In this document: piece after piece, positions 1-8,779 of the stretch
Layout: the number at the start of each line of letters is the position of its first letter
Numbering within the stretch: position 1 is the first letter of the stretch
Source of the DNA: Nitrospinota bacterium
GTDB taxonomy: Bacteria > Nitrospinota > Nitrospinia > UBA9942 > JAHJSF01
NCBI GenBank assembly: GCA_018830405.1
Contig: JAHJSF010000085.1
Coordinates: 1 to 10,776, forward strand
Reading direction: 5' to 3'
DNA length: 10,776 bases
Notes under the pieces: generated by a model
Seen by the model: the letters and a program-made list of their open reading frames with translations, nothing else
Told to the model about the DNA's origin: nothing
Database searches by the model: none
Translations under genes and position numbers: made by a program

Positions 1-231
1 AACGGTCTCTCTAAAGATGGAGGAGATATCAACCACATGATGCTCAATTCCCATCTCTTCACAGACCTTGCGTGCCCCTTCAACCGCCGTCAAGCTATTA
101 TCAACGCCAAGTGAGGGGAGGGTAATACGCATGGTGAACCCGGCCACATCATACCCTTTATCCTTCAACATAAAGGCCGAAAGGGAAGAATCAACCCCGC
201 CGCTCATGGCTACTGCAACCCTCTTAGTCAT
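1..231 (-). CDS. mnmA: tRNA-specific 2-thiouridylase MnmA, N-terminal part (runs off left edge)
   Basis: Only the first 77 codons are in the window. MnmA activates U34 of Lys, Glu and Gln tRNAs by adenylation and inserts sulfur received from a cysteine desulfurase relay, in the cytoplasm. The visible part starts MTKRVAVAMSGG and carries the PP-loop ATP-binding motif SGGVDSS at residues 10-16, followed by the beta/alpha pattern of the N-type ATP pyrophosphatase fold (KGYDVAGFTM, then GARKVCEEMGIEHHVVD). The catalytic cysteines of MnmA lie further downstream and cannot be checked. The ATG at 231-229 follows the stop of the upstream gene by 5 bases and has a modest AGG-type ribosome site inside the end of that gene, so the two are probably translated together. 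It could be a paralogue within the MnmA-like PP-loop family, but MnmA is the best fit. Confidence 0.85.
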   Translation of the reverse strand, partial: MTKRVAVAMSGGVDSSLSAFMLKDKGYDVAGFTMRITLPSLGVDNSLTAVEGARKVCEEMGIEHHVVDISSIFRETV

Positions 232-236
232 CTTAC

Positions 237-1265
237 CTATCCCGCCTTTGGTTGACCTATCCAATAGTCAAGATAGTTAACATCTTCTGCCCTAATCTCT
301 TCTTCTATGCTCCCCCCATCGTCGGTAATCTCAACAGAAAAGCTATCCCCTCCTCCAGCCTTGGCAAATGCCCTTATTACATTTGATACATAGCCAACAG
401 AAAGACGATTGTCTGCATTGGCCTCAATAAGGGCCGTGGCCCCGAGGAATGACGTAGGTTCTATTACTATGTCCCCTGCTCCTCTATGGGAGGACAAAAC
501 GTTATTTTCTCCAAGGTCTCGGCCAAGGACAAACTTGATACCGTTATCAAGCCTAAAATGCCTCCCAATCTTAAGCCTTGATATATCTTTTAGGGTCACC
601 TCTCTATTATGGGCGAATAGATCTAAAATCTTTTCTTTCATGTTTTTATCGGTAAGAAGACAGCCCCCTGTTCCGCACAAGATACCATCAAGGCCGATAT
701 CGGCCGCCATTTCAAGCTGTTTAGTCCGGCCACGGCCGATAATATCGAGAAGCTTTTCCCTATCGACAATCCCTTCTTTCTCTATATCTGTTTCGGGGAA
801 ACAGGCGGCGGATAGGGGACGGAGTATCTTCCCTTTGAGACCGCTCTCCCTCTCGATCTTCATAATGGCGTCCCGTCTCTGCGACATAGGTCTCTGCCCC
901 AGCACCTCGCCGGTCACAATGGCAACGGCCCCTACTTCCTCCATAAACTCTTTCGCCTTTACAAAGGTATATATTCTGCAATCTATACAGGGGTTAAGAC
1001 CACTCCCATAACCAAACTTTGGGTTACGAATAACCTCAACGTAGTCCTCCCCCTTGGCCTTTAAGACCACCTCTATTCCTATCTGCCGCCCCATCTCCAC
1101 CGCCAAGTTGTGGCAGCCCGACTTCTTGGGAGTACAGGTACAAAAGGGGCTAACCATATTAAAGGCAACAACCTCAAGCCCTTGATCAACCATCATCTTA
1201 GCGGCCAGCGTGCTGTCCAAGCCACCTGACAACATGGCCACAACCTTCTCTCTCTTTACAGCCAC
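237..1265 (-). CDS. ThiI-like PP-loop sulfurtransferase with C-terminal NFACT-R-like domain
   Basis: This 342-aa protein looks like an ATP-dependent tRNA thiolation or sulfur-transfer enzyme of the ThiI/MnmA superfamily; the substrate is not known to me. The PP-loop SGGLDST is at residues 13-19. Cysteines are clustered: FCTC at 41-44, C51, the CxxC NPCIDC at 91-96, C155, and a CGTGGC pair at C197/C202. The stretch GEVLGQRPMSQ near residue 119 is typical of a ThiI-like group often annotated as tRNA methyltransferase or thiouridylase. The last ~110 residues (from about 232, with LGRDLGENN and IEPTSFLGA) resemble the RNA-binding NFACT-R domain seen in that group. The start is a GTG at 1265-1263, supported by an AGAGGTGG ribosome site five bases upstream; the next ATG lies too close to the PP-loop. 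It sits 40 bp after cysE and 5 bp before mnmA, pointing to a sulfur operon. The cysteines could bind a metal or Fe-S cluster, which is inference. Confidence 0.8.
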   Translation of the reverse strand: MAVKREKVVAMLSGGLDSTLAAKMMVDQGLEVVAFNMVSPFCTCTPKKSGCHNLAVEMGRQIGIEVVLKAKGEDYVEVIRNPKFGYGSGLNPCIDCRIYTFVKAKEFMEEVGAVAIVTGEVLGQRPMSQRRDAIMKIERESGLKGKILRPLSAACFPETDIEKEGIVDREKLLDIIGRGRTKQLEMAADIGLDGILCGTGGCLLTDKNMKEKILDLFAHNREVTLKDISRLKIGRHFRLDNGIKFVLGRDLGENNVLSSHRGAGDIVIEPTSFLGATALIEANADNRLSVGYVSNVIRAFAKAGGGDSFSVEITDDGGSIEEEIRAEDVNYLDYWIGQPKAG

Positions 1266-1305
1266 TATTCCACCTCTACAAAAAAATATTCAGCCGATAC
1301 CATTT

Positions 1306-2274
1306 CTATCCAATATCTCCGGAAGACCCCTTTATAACAAGGTCCGGATTGGATATGGTTACCCTGCTGTTAGGCGGGACAGAGCTTGTAAGCCAGACGT
1401 TACCCCCTATAACCGAGTTTTTACCGATAACAGTCTTCCCCCCCAGTATAGTGGCATTGCTGTAGATGGTCACATTATCCTCAATGGTCGGGTGACGTTT
1501 TTCTCCATCTCTTAAGGCATTCCCTTCACTGTCTCTGGGGATACTCAGCGCGCCAAGGGTGACCCCCTGATAGACCTTAACATTCTTCCCTATAACGGTG
1601 GTCTCGCCTATAACCACACCGGTGGCATGGTCGATAAAGAAACTCCGCCCGATTGTTGCCCCAGGATTTATATCTATTCCTGTCCGGCTATGGGCCCGTT
1701 CCGACATCATCCTTGGAATAAGTGGGATATCATAGCCATACAATACGTGGGCAATCCGGTGGGTGGCAATCGCCTCGACACAGGGGTAGCTCAAGATTAT
1801 CTCGTCATAAGAGGTGGCAGCCGGGTCTCCGTTATAGGCGGCCTCAACATCATCCTTAAGATAATCGCGTATCTCCGGCAGCTTCTCAAGTAAGGCCCGC
1901 ACCGCCTTATTGGCCTGAATCAGGCACTTATCCTCAGGAACCGGGTTGCAAACCGCCTGCTTGCACTGATATCTCAAGGCCCGCACCGCCTGCTCGGTCA
2001 GGTGCTGAAAGATGCTGTTTACCTTCTCCCCGACAAAATAATCTATATCGGCCCAGGTAACATCGGTATGCCCCAGATAACCGGGGAAGAGAACCTCAAA
2101 GAGGTCATCCATTATATGGTAAACCTCCTTACGGCTGGGGAGATTCTTCTCCTGGATATGGTTTATCCCCTTCAGGTCGCTATAGGTCTTAGAGACCGCC
2201 CCTACAATTTCTTCAAGTTCCTTCCGCTCCAAACGAGCCCCGTGGTTAGAATCTACTTTTTTTTGTTCAGACAT
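1306..2274 (-). CDS. cysE: serine O-acetyltransferase, long form
   Basis: CysE transfers acetyl from acetyl-CoA to L-serine, giving O-acetylserine, the carbon skeleton for cysteine synthesis in the cytoplasm. The protein is 322 aa, longer than the ~273 aa of E. coli CysE, with an extended helical N-terminal domain (about residues 1-195). The C-terminal part is a left-handed beta-helix of hexapeptide repeats from about residue 200. The catalytic pair known from E. coli (Asp143/His158) corresponds to D201 in GIDINP and H216 in IDHATG. The acetyl-CoA region contains YQGVTLGALS and a longer loop (SIPRDSEGNALRDGEKRHP) typical of the long SAT subfamily. The start ATG at 2274 has an AAGGAA ribosome site about nine bases upstream. 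It is the first gene of the minus-strand set leading into the ThiI-like gene and mnmA, so cysteine supply and sulfur use may be co-expressed. No cysK is visible. Confidence 0.93.
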   Translation of the reverse strand: MSEQKKVDSNHGARLERKELEEIVGAVSKTYSDLKGINHIQEKNLPSRKEVYHIMDDLFEVLFPGYLGHTDVTWADIDYFVGEKVNSIFQHLTEQAVRALRYQCKQAVCNPVPEDKCLIQANKAVRALLEKLPEIRDYLKDDVEAAYNGDPAATSYDEIILSYPCVEAIATHRIAHVLYGYDIPLIPRMMSERAHSRTGIDINPGATIGRSFFIDHATGVVIGETTVIGKNVKVYQGVTLGALSIPRDSEGNALRDGEKRHPTIEDNVTIYSNATILGGKTVIGKNSVIGGNVWLTSSVPPNSRVTISNPDLVIKGSSGDIG

Positions 2275-2365
2275 GTTTATAATTCCTTATGATTTTCTAA
2301 ACCTTTTTATGTTTCTGCACGATCATATTTAAAACGATAACAAGGCGGCGATAAGTAAGCGACTC

Positions 2366-2409
2366 ACAACCCCCTTATTCCCCCTTAACAAAGGGGGATA
2401 GGGGGTTGT
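2366..2409. repeat. C-rich dispersed palindrome, copy 1
   Basis: This is a two-tier hairpin. The outer arms ACAACCCCC (2366-2374) and GGGGGTTGT (2401-2409) pair over 9 bp. The inner arms CCCCCTT (2380-2386) and AAGGGGG (2391-2397) pair over 7 bp around the loop AACA. A related copy in opposite orientation is at 10617-10659, with the same inner stem and one decayed outer arm. It could end transcription or be a non-autonomous mobile palindrome; the sequence does not decide this. Confidence 0.8.
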
Positions 2410-2430
2410 ATATTGAGGAGCTTACGACAA

Positions 2431-2454
2431 AGCCAACGCAGTTAACGTTTGAAT
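2431..2454 (-). repeat. 24-bp intergenic repeat, copy 1
   Basis: Read on the minus strand, this matches 10266-10289 (plus strand) at 23 of 24 positions; the shared core includes TAACTGCGTTGGCT. Both copies lie in intergenic DNA close to C-rich palindromes, which suggests a family of dispersed intergenic repeats and not chance. Confidence 0.7.
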
Positions 2455-2522
2455 AGAGTTATGCAGTGGTTAGTATAATACTTTGGGGGTTATATGTCAT
2501 CAAGATGCTGTTAATTTGTTAA

Positions 2523-2690
2523 CCCCTTTCTTGCTCGTCCAAGAAAGGGGAAAAGAATACGCCGCCTGCTCATTTTCTTGACGGCTTGAAATAACGTCTC
2601 TTTAAAGCGCCTCAAAAACTCGCTCCGTTCAAACAGTTTGAGGCTTGTTTCTTTAAAGAGCCTATTCCAACCCTAAAAATGAGATGGCGG
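2523..2690 (+). repeat. structured ~168-nt element, copy A (plus orientation)
   Basis: Four helices can be drawn. P1 is a perfect 11-bp hairpin, CCCCTTTCTTG (2523-2533) with CAAGAAAGGGG (2540-2550), loop CTCGTC. P2 is CCGCC (2562-2566) with GGCGG (2686-2690), continued after a 2x2 internal loop by CTCATTTT (2569-2576) with AAAATGAG (2676-2683). P3 is CTCTTTAAAG (2598-2607) with CTTTAAAGAG (2651-2660). P4 is GCCTCAAA (2609-2616) with TTTGAGGC (2637-2644). Conserved unpaired blocks are ACGGCTTGAAATAACG and CCAACCCTAAAAAT. An inverted copy lies at 3587-3755, and the paired bases differ between copies in a compensating way. It could be a structured RNA or a non-autonomous mobile element; I do not recognise the family. 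Confidence 0.8.
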
Positions 2691-2808
2691 GAGAAAAAAT
2701 CGGTTGCCTTCGGCTCTTCATACGTTGGTTAAAATTTTTCACTGAAATACCTAAGGATTATAGACATCCACTCTCCCTTTAAAAATAAACACCGTATCCC
2801 AGAAATTC

Positions 2809-3528
2809 TTATCCTCTCATTCTTTTCGCCAATCTCTTCATAATTATTGCCTCCCTACTACCCCAAAAATCACGTTGTATCAGACACAGAGGAGCGTCCG
2901 GGCGCATTTGCGTGACATCAAAGGGGTATTTAGCTCTCTGGCTATCGACTTTGATGTAGGCAACTATGTTAGCAAGATAAAATCGGTAGTATCGTATACC
3001 ATCAATCCTTTCTGGAAAAGGATCCATTATCTTGGCCCATTTGCTAGGGTCATCAAATATGGCAAGAACCACACCAAAGAAGTCTGTTTCCCCTGGATTA
3101 TGGCTTAAGATTGCCTGACGTAGAACCTCTTGGTGGGAACCAAGATTCACTTTTTTAAACATAGAGTGGGATGATGCTGCAGACCTCCACAACATGGACA
3201 TGAAGAAGAGTTTGAGCTTAGCATAGTCAAAGCTCTTGTAGAAATAGGCCGCAGTTTCCTCTCCATCATTTAGAGGTTCTGCGTTCGGAAACTCGTGGAT
3301 AAGTAGATGACAAGCATAGTCGTCAAACTCTTGAAAAATGTGTTCTCCCTCAGCGGTCACAATGGTCTTATCATATACTCCAACTGGGGCTTTCTTCGGG
3401 TATTCGCCGGGAACATTGGAAAGAATCCTAAGGGAAGGGCTTGCCGTCTTGTCTATGAGATAGAAACTCTTAGGAATAACATGTGCCTTGACCCCTAGAC
3501 CTTCGATTCCTGTGAGTTTACATATCAT
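2809..3528 (-). CDS. orphan protein with HNH-like N-terminal motif, function unknown
   Basis: This protein of about 239 aa has no function I can assign. Its N-terminus, MICKLTG followed by AHVIPKSFY, resembles the start of HNH-type zinc-finger proteins, where a CxxC precedes an H-I-P-x-S/A-F segment. The cysteines are mostly absent: CKLTG has one Cys, and the later block IVTAEGEHIFQ stands where a second CxxC often lies. The middle (FFMSMLWRSAASS, then VNLGSHQEVLRQAI) looks like a conserved helical core of a group of uncharacterised proteins. There is no signal peptide or membrane helix. I chose the ATG at 3528-3526, since TAGGT lies about seven bases upstream and the motif begins at once. 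An in-frame ATG at 3543 would add five residues but lacks a ribosome site. The gene stands alone between cysE and ligA, flanked by inverted structured repeats, which suggests it was acquired as a unit. Nuclease activity is not supported. Confidence 0.75.
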   Translation of the reverse strand: MICKLTGIEGLGVKAHVIPKSFYLIDKTASPSLRILSNVPGEYPKKAPVGVYDKTIVTAEGEHIFQEFDDYACHLLIHEFPNAEPLNDGEETAAYFYKSFDYAKLKLFFMSMLWRSAASSHSMFKKVNLGSHQEVLRQAILSHNPGETDFFGVVLAIFDDPSKWAKIMDPFPERIDGIRYYRFYLANIVAYIKVDSQRAKYPFDVTQMRPDAPLCLIQRDFWGSREAIIMKRLAKRMRG

Positions 3529-3586
3529 TATGAAACCTAACATAGAAAGATTGTGTCAAAAAAACTAAGACTCCCATTCCCCAACT

Positions 3587-3755
3587 CCGCCATTTGATTT
3601 TTAGGATTGGGATAGGTTGGTTGAAGGGACAGCCTAAAACTGTCTGAGCGAAGCGAGTTTTTTAGGCGCCGAGACCAACCGTAATTTCAAGCCGTTTAAA
3701 AAATCAACAGGCGGTGTCTTCTTTGCTTCGTTTCTTGGACAAGCAAGAAATGAAG
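3587..3755 (-). repeat. structured ~169-nt element, copy B (minus orientation)
   Basis: On the minus strand this aligns along its whole length with 2523-2690. P1 pairs 3744-3750 with 3731-3737 (TTTCTTG/CAAGAAA, loop CTTGTC), extended past one A-C mismatch by CTTC/GAAG (3752-3755 with 3726-3729). P2 pairs 3710-3714 with 3587-3591 and 3699-3707 with 3594-3602. P3 pairs GGTTGG (3675-3680) with CCAACC (3615-3620). P4 pairs GCCTAAAA (3660-3667) with TTTTAGGC (3632-3639). The unpaired blocks ACGGCTTGAAATTACG and CCAATCCTAAAAAT are nearly unchanged from copy A while stems have changed on both sides. It lies 58 bases before the orphan gene's chosen start. Confidence 0.8.
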
Positions 3756-3771
3756 AAGAAAACATATTTCA

Positions 3772-3804
3772 AATCTCCCCTAACCCCTCTTTGCTAAAGA
3801 GGGG
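3772..3804 (+). repeat. 33-bp C-rich hairpin repeat, copy 1
   Basis: The hairpin CCCCTCTTT (3784-3792), loop GCT, AAAGAGGGG (3796-3804) is preceded by AATCTCCCCTAA. The 33 bp match the reverse complement of 10661-10693 at 32 positions. Both copies lie just beyond the 3' end of a minus-strand gene, here ligA, so they may help end transcription. The identity of the non-hairpin part shows they are copies of one repeat. Confidence 0.8.
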
Positions 3805-3809
3805 AAAAT

Positions 3810-5820
<2,011 letters not shown>

Positions 5821-6012
5821 TTATTTGTAGGTCTCAATAAATTTTTCATAGGAGCGGTCGTAGGTTTTCTCTACGTCGTCAGGAAAGAAGCAGGCCGGAA
5901 TCTGCCTCATATTGCGGTGATAGGTAACACATTCGCAGCAGACCCCTTTTCGGCTGCAAGGCTCGTATGAGCAATTACAGTTAGCCATGTTTTTTTCTTT
6001 TTTGCATTCCAT
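5821..6012 (-). CDS. DUF6485 family small cysteine-rich protein
   Basis: This 63-aa protein has eight cysteines (C3, C12, C14, C19, C25, C26, C28, C41). The pattern [20 protein letters not shown], then PACFFP and EKTYDRS, fits the uncharacterised DUF6485 family as I remember it. The cysteines probably bind metal, perhaps zinc or iron-sulfur; this is inference from their density. The function is unknown. The ATG at 6012 is backed by a strong GAGGAG ribosome site; M9 as an alternative start has none. The stop codon lies three bases before the ligA start, so it is very likely in one transcript with ligA. Confidence 0.82.
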   Translation of the reverse strand: MECKKEKNMANCNCSYEPCSRKGVCCECVTYHRNMRQIPACFFPDDVEKTYDRSYEKFIETYK

Positions 6013-6062
6013 GCTTCTCCTCTTTGATTATTTTTGTATATCCCGAGGACAGGTTTTAATAG

Positions 6063-6126
6063 GCTCCCCTTGGCAAAAGGGGGGAAGGGAGAACTGCTCT
6101 TGCCCCTCCCTTCAGGGAGAGGCAAG
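6063..6126. repeat. tandem GC-rich hairpins
   Basis: There are two hairpins. The first uses CCCCTT and AAAGGGG near 6066-6082. The second pairs CTTGCC (6099-6104) with GGCAAG (6121-6126) and CTCCCT (6106-6111) with AGGGAG (6114-6119), with one mismatch and a 2-nt loop. They start 14 bases beyond the stop of the 121-aa gene. There is no T-tract, so this may be a dispersed palindromic repeat that slows or partly ends transcription between that gene and the DUF6485 gene. Confidence 0.65.
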
Positions 6127-6139
6127 GTGTGAATTGAGA

Positions 6140-6505
6140 TTAAGCCTTGGAGGTGTGCTCAACATAATCAGCTACTTTGACAAGCTTTCTGTTAATAAGC
6201 CCGAACAGAGCCTCCGGAAGCTCCTTACTACGAACTTCACTGGCAACCTTATCCTGCAGGTGCTTAATCATCTCATCGAGGTTCTTATAGTCATCAGGAT
6301 TGATTGCGTTAACGATTCTCTCAAAGGTATTTACTCCGAGAATTTCAGTTTTAAGAACGGTGATATTTCCGAGGAAAACATGGTCCGACATATGACCATG
6401 GTGACGCCCCTCTTCAATCCCCTTAATCATGAAGGACATATCCTCTTTCAGGTCTTCCAACTCTATCTTAAGTATTTTTAGATAATTTACCCTCTTGTGA
6501 CGCAT
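6140..6505 (-). CDS. 121-aa helical protein of unknown function
   Basis: I do not recognise this protein. It is predicted to be almost wholly alpha-helical and soluble: YLKILKIELEDLKEDMSFMIKGIEE at its N-terminal third has heptad-like hydrophobic spacing that could form a short coiled coil, followed by a histidine-rich turn (GRHHGHMSDH), then helical segments to the C-terminus. There is no signal peptide or membrane helix, and cysteines are absent. The ATG at 6505 follows an AGGGAGAGG ribosome site closely, so the start is well supported. It lies 77 bp after lptE on the same strand and has its own candidate promoter in that gap. It is followed by the hairpin region and then the DUF6485 and ligA genes. 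Helical bundle proteins of this kind can be structural or binding partners; nothing in the sequence tells which. Confidence 0.75.
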   Translation of the reverse strand: MRHKRVNYLKILKIELEDLKEDMSFMIKGIEEGRHHGHMSDHVFLGNITVLKTEILGVNTFERIVNAINPDDYKNLDEMIKHLQDKVASEVRSKELPEALFGLINRKLVKVADYVEHTSKA

Positions 6506-6538
6506 AACCTCTCCCTGTTAAAGTTAGTCTACTCCCTA

Positions 6539-6568
6539 ATGCTAAACGTAAGTCTCCGTATAAGTCAA
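6539..6568 (-). promoter_or_regulatory. candidate sigma70-type promoter for the 121-aa gene
   Basis: On the minus strand TTGACT (6568-6563) is separated by 18 bases from TAGCAT (6544-6539), about 33 bases before the start codon at 6505. The -35 fits well and the -10 matches four of six positions. It lies in the spacer after lptE and could give the downstream genes separate expression. Confidence 0.5.
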
Positions 6569-6582
6569 GGGGAAGCTAGAAC

Positions 6583-7134
6583 TCAAAAATTGTCAATAAT
6601 TATACTAACCATATTTTGACCGAGCGTCTGCCCAATCTCCTTAATCGCCCTCTCCTTGTTGATGTCACTCCCCGAAATATATTCCATTGTCTTATAATCC
6701 TTTGTGGCGGCGAAGGTCTGTTTAATATTATATTTGTCGTCAAGCTGATCCCTAATGTCTACCGAAACGGCAATATTTACATTGTAGGTAACCTCATCCG
6801 TATTGGTTCCGAAAGAGACAGGGGCATGCGTATAACCGACAATCTCCCCCTTTAGAACAAGGTCGGCCTTGTCCCCCTGAACCACTTTCAAGCGGCCGTC
6901 AACAAGAAACTCTCTCCTGATGGCCGCTGTAATGAGGGTATCAAGATTATCCTCCTTGGTCTTATTCTCCATGATAGGGATCGATATTGTTTTAAACTTG
7001 GTGGGAAGCGCCCTCCCACGCCCGACTAGCGTATAACCGCAAGCGTTCAGAGAAATGGCTGAAGAGAGGACGAGAAGGGAGATGAGACCCCTTACTAACC
7101 CTTTTCTATAGATATCTTTCGTATAATTAAACAT
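6583..7134 (-). CDS. lptE: LPS-assembly lipoprotein LptE
   Basis: LptE sits inside the LptD barrel of the outer membrane and helps deliver lipopolysaccharide to the cell surface. This 183-aa protein has a signal peptide with basic residues (YRKGLVRG) and a hydrophobic stretch LISLLVLSSAISL. It ends in the lipobox LNAC, so Cys32 would be the lipidated first residue of the mature protein. The mature start CGYTLVGRG and the KTISIPIMENKT strand are the classical opening of the LptE family (PF04390), followed by TLITAAIRREF and alternating beta strands. The length is usual. The ATG at 7134 has no strong ribosome site; no better start is seen, and the signal peptide needs this region. Neighbours often seen with lptE (leuS, holA) are not here. 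It is transcribed away from radA across a spacer occupied by a long palindrome. Confidence 0.88.
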   Translation of the reverse strand: MFNYTKDIYRKGLVRGLISLLVLSSAISLNACGYTLVGRGRALPTKFKTISIPIMENKTKEDNLDTLITAAIRREFLVDGRLKVVQGDKADLVLKGEIVGYTHAPVSFGTNTDEVTYNVNIAVSVDIRDQLDDKYNIKQTFAATKDYKTMEYISGSDINKERAIKEIGQTLGQNMVSIIIDNF

Positions 7135-7228
7135 TATGTAATTCTACTCTATAGTAGCGCTTTTAAGGTAAAAAATTTTCTCCATAAACCATTTAGCGGA
7201 TGTAGTAGAATGGAGGAAACAAAAAAAC

Positions 7229-7405
7229 TTTGTCCTAGTGTTTAGTTGCCTAAGTCTGCGTAGTATCAAGACCGAGAATTTGGCGCGACTGGCACGAAGA
7301 CAACCGCAGCCATAGCAGGGCCTATGGCGAGGATTGACGACAAAGCCGGGCGTGTCAAAGGCCGGTCGACTACAGCAAGATTTAGGCAATTAAGCACTAA
7401 CCAAG
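7229..7405. repeat. ~170-bp imperfect palindrome in the lptE/radA divergent spacer
   Basis: The outer arms 7237-7253 and 7382-7398 (starting AGTGTTTAG and ending AAGCACT) pair at 15 of 17 positions, or at all 17 if G-U pairs count. The centre is a hairpin GCCATAG (7309-7315), loop CAGGGC, CTATGGC (7322-7328). Between these the two halves still resemble each other as inverted copies, for example ACTAC and CGGTC blocks and the CAAA stretch, with indels. Weak pairing goes on outward to CTTTGT and CCAAG. No coding sense is seen. It looks like a miniature inverted-repeat element or other dispersed palindrome, and its right end touches the radA start codon. Confidence 0.75.
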
Positions 7406-8779
7406 ATGAAACCAAAGAAAAATTATACCTGCCAATCATGCGGAGCGAAGTCCCCCAGTTGGCTCGGGAGATGTCCCGAGTGCCGCGAATGGAATAGCTT
7501 CGTTGAAGAGATAGAAAATGCCGCCCCTAAAGGGAGGGTCATTATAGATGGGGGGGAGAAGGCAAGACCGACAAAGCTGAAGGATATTAAGGGGGATACT
7601 CAAGATCGCGTTTATACCGGGATAAATGAGTTTGACCGTGTCTTGGGAGGAGGAGTAGTTCCCGGTTCCCTCGTTCTTATAGGGGGCGACCCGGGGATAG
7701 GAAAATCGACCATTATGCTTCAGGTCTCCCTTAACCTATCGGATGCCGGGGAGAAAATATTATATATAAGCGGAGAGGAGTCGAAGGAGCAGGTTAGAGG
7801 TAGAGCGGAACGAATTGGGGAGGGGAAGGGGGAGTTATATATACTCTGCGAAACATATATGGAAGAGATTATCCCCCATATCGATCAGATTAAACCAAGC
7901 CTCATCGTTATCGATTCTATCCAAACCCTTTACACATCGCAGATAGAATCATCCCCGGGGAGCGTAAGTCAGGTTAGAGAGGTTACGGCCCAGCTCCTTC
8001 AGATATCAAAAAAGAGGGGCATACCTATATTTTTGATCGGTCATGTCACCAAAGATGGGGCGATAGCCGGCCCGAAAATACTTGAGCATATGGTCGATAC
8101 CGTCCTCTATTTTGAGGGGGAACGGGGCAATTCTTACCGAATCCTAAGGGCAGTTAAAAACAGGTTTGGGCCGGTAAATGAAATAGGTGTCTTCGAGATG
8201 GACAGCATCGGCCTAAAAGAGGTCACAAACCCTTCCGCCCTATTCCTGTCTGATAGACCGACTGCTGTATCAGGGTCTCTGGTAACAGCCGCCATGGAGG
8301 GGACACGCCCCATACTGGTCGAGATTCAGGGATTGGCCACGCCGTCAAACCTTGGGATGGCCAGGAGAAATGTTATCGGAACCGATTCAAACCGCGTATC
8401 CCTCTTGATTGCCATACTTGAAAAAAGGATCGGGATACACCTAACCGCTATGGATATATTTATAAACATTGTCGGAGGTATGAACGTGTCGGAACCATCG
8501 GCCGACTTGGCCATAATTGCTGTCCTCGTCTCAAGTGCCAAGGATATTCCTGTGGATCCTGAGACGATTGTCATGGGGGAGGTTGGACTTTCGGGAGAGG
8601 TGAGGAGCATTCCTCAGGCAGATCTGCGTATCTCCGAGGCCTCAAAACTTGGCTTTAAGAGGTGTATTCTTCCTAAAAAGGGAAAAGGTAACTATAAAAA
8701 TAAAGGGATGGAACTTACAGAGGTATCTACAGTATCGGAATGTATGGAATATCTCTTTAAAGGGATTAAGAAGGGGAAT

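Larger units (their letters stand above)
2275..2808. other. 534-bp gene-free, repeat-rich intergenic region
   Basis: I see no convincing gene here. The region holds a C-rich palindrome (2366-2409), a 24-bp repeat shared with 10266-10289 (2431-2454), and one copy of a ~168-nt structured element (2523-2690). The part next to cysE (2275-2340) is AT-rich and must carry the cysE leader. It includes a TATGAT-like -10 on the minus strand but no matching -35, so I do not call a promoter. A perfect TATAAT at 2474-2479 (plus strand) lies upstream of the structured element, but its -35 partner (TTGAAT) is 19 bases away and weak. The stretch 2691-2808 shows nothing I can name. Confidence 0.7.

Noticed and set aside
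409-1011. A 200-codon plus-strand open frame opposite the ThiI-like gene
   Set aside because: It is the antisense shadow of a gene with clear PP-loop and cysteine motifs, and its own product is low-complexity and Ser/Pro-rich.
2474-2479. A perfect TATAAT upstream of structured element A
   Set aside because: The nearest -35-like hexamer (TTGAAT) is 19 bases away and matches poorly, so a promoter for the element is possible but not supported.
3587-3755. The structured elements as integron attC sites
   Set aside because: The elements are longer than usual attC sites, lack the GTTRRRY/RYYYAAC core pair at their ends, and no integrase is present.
2523-3755. The inverted elements as the ends of an insertion sequence
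   Set aside because: The enclosed gene shows no transposase motif (no DDE or tyrosine/HUH pattern), and I see no target-site duplication outside the copies.
7144-7389. An 81-codon minus-strand frame before lptE
   Set aside because: It is a translation of the long palindrome; no ribosome site is seen and the composition is that of repeat DNA.
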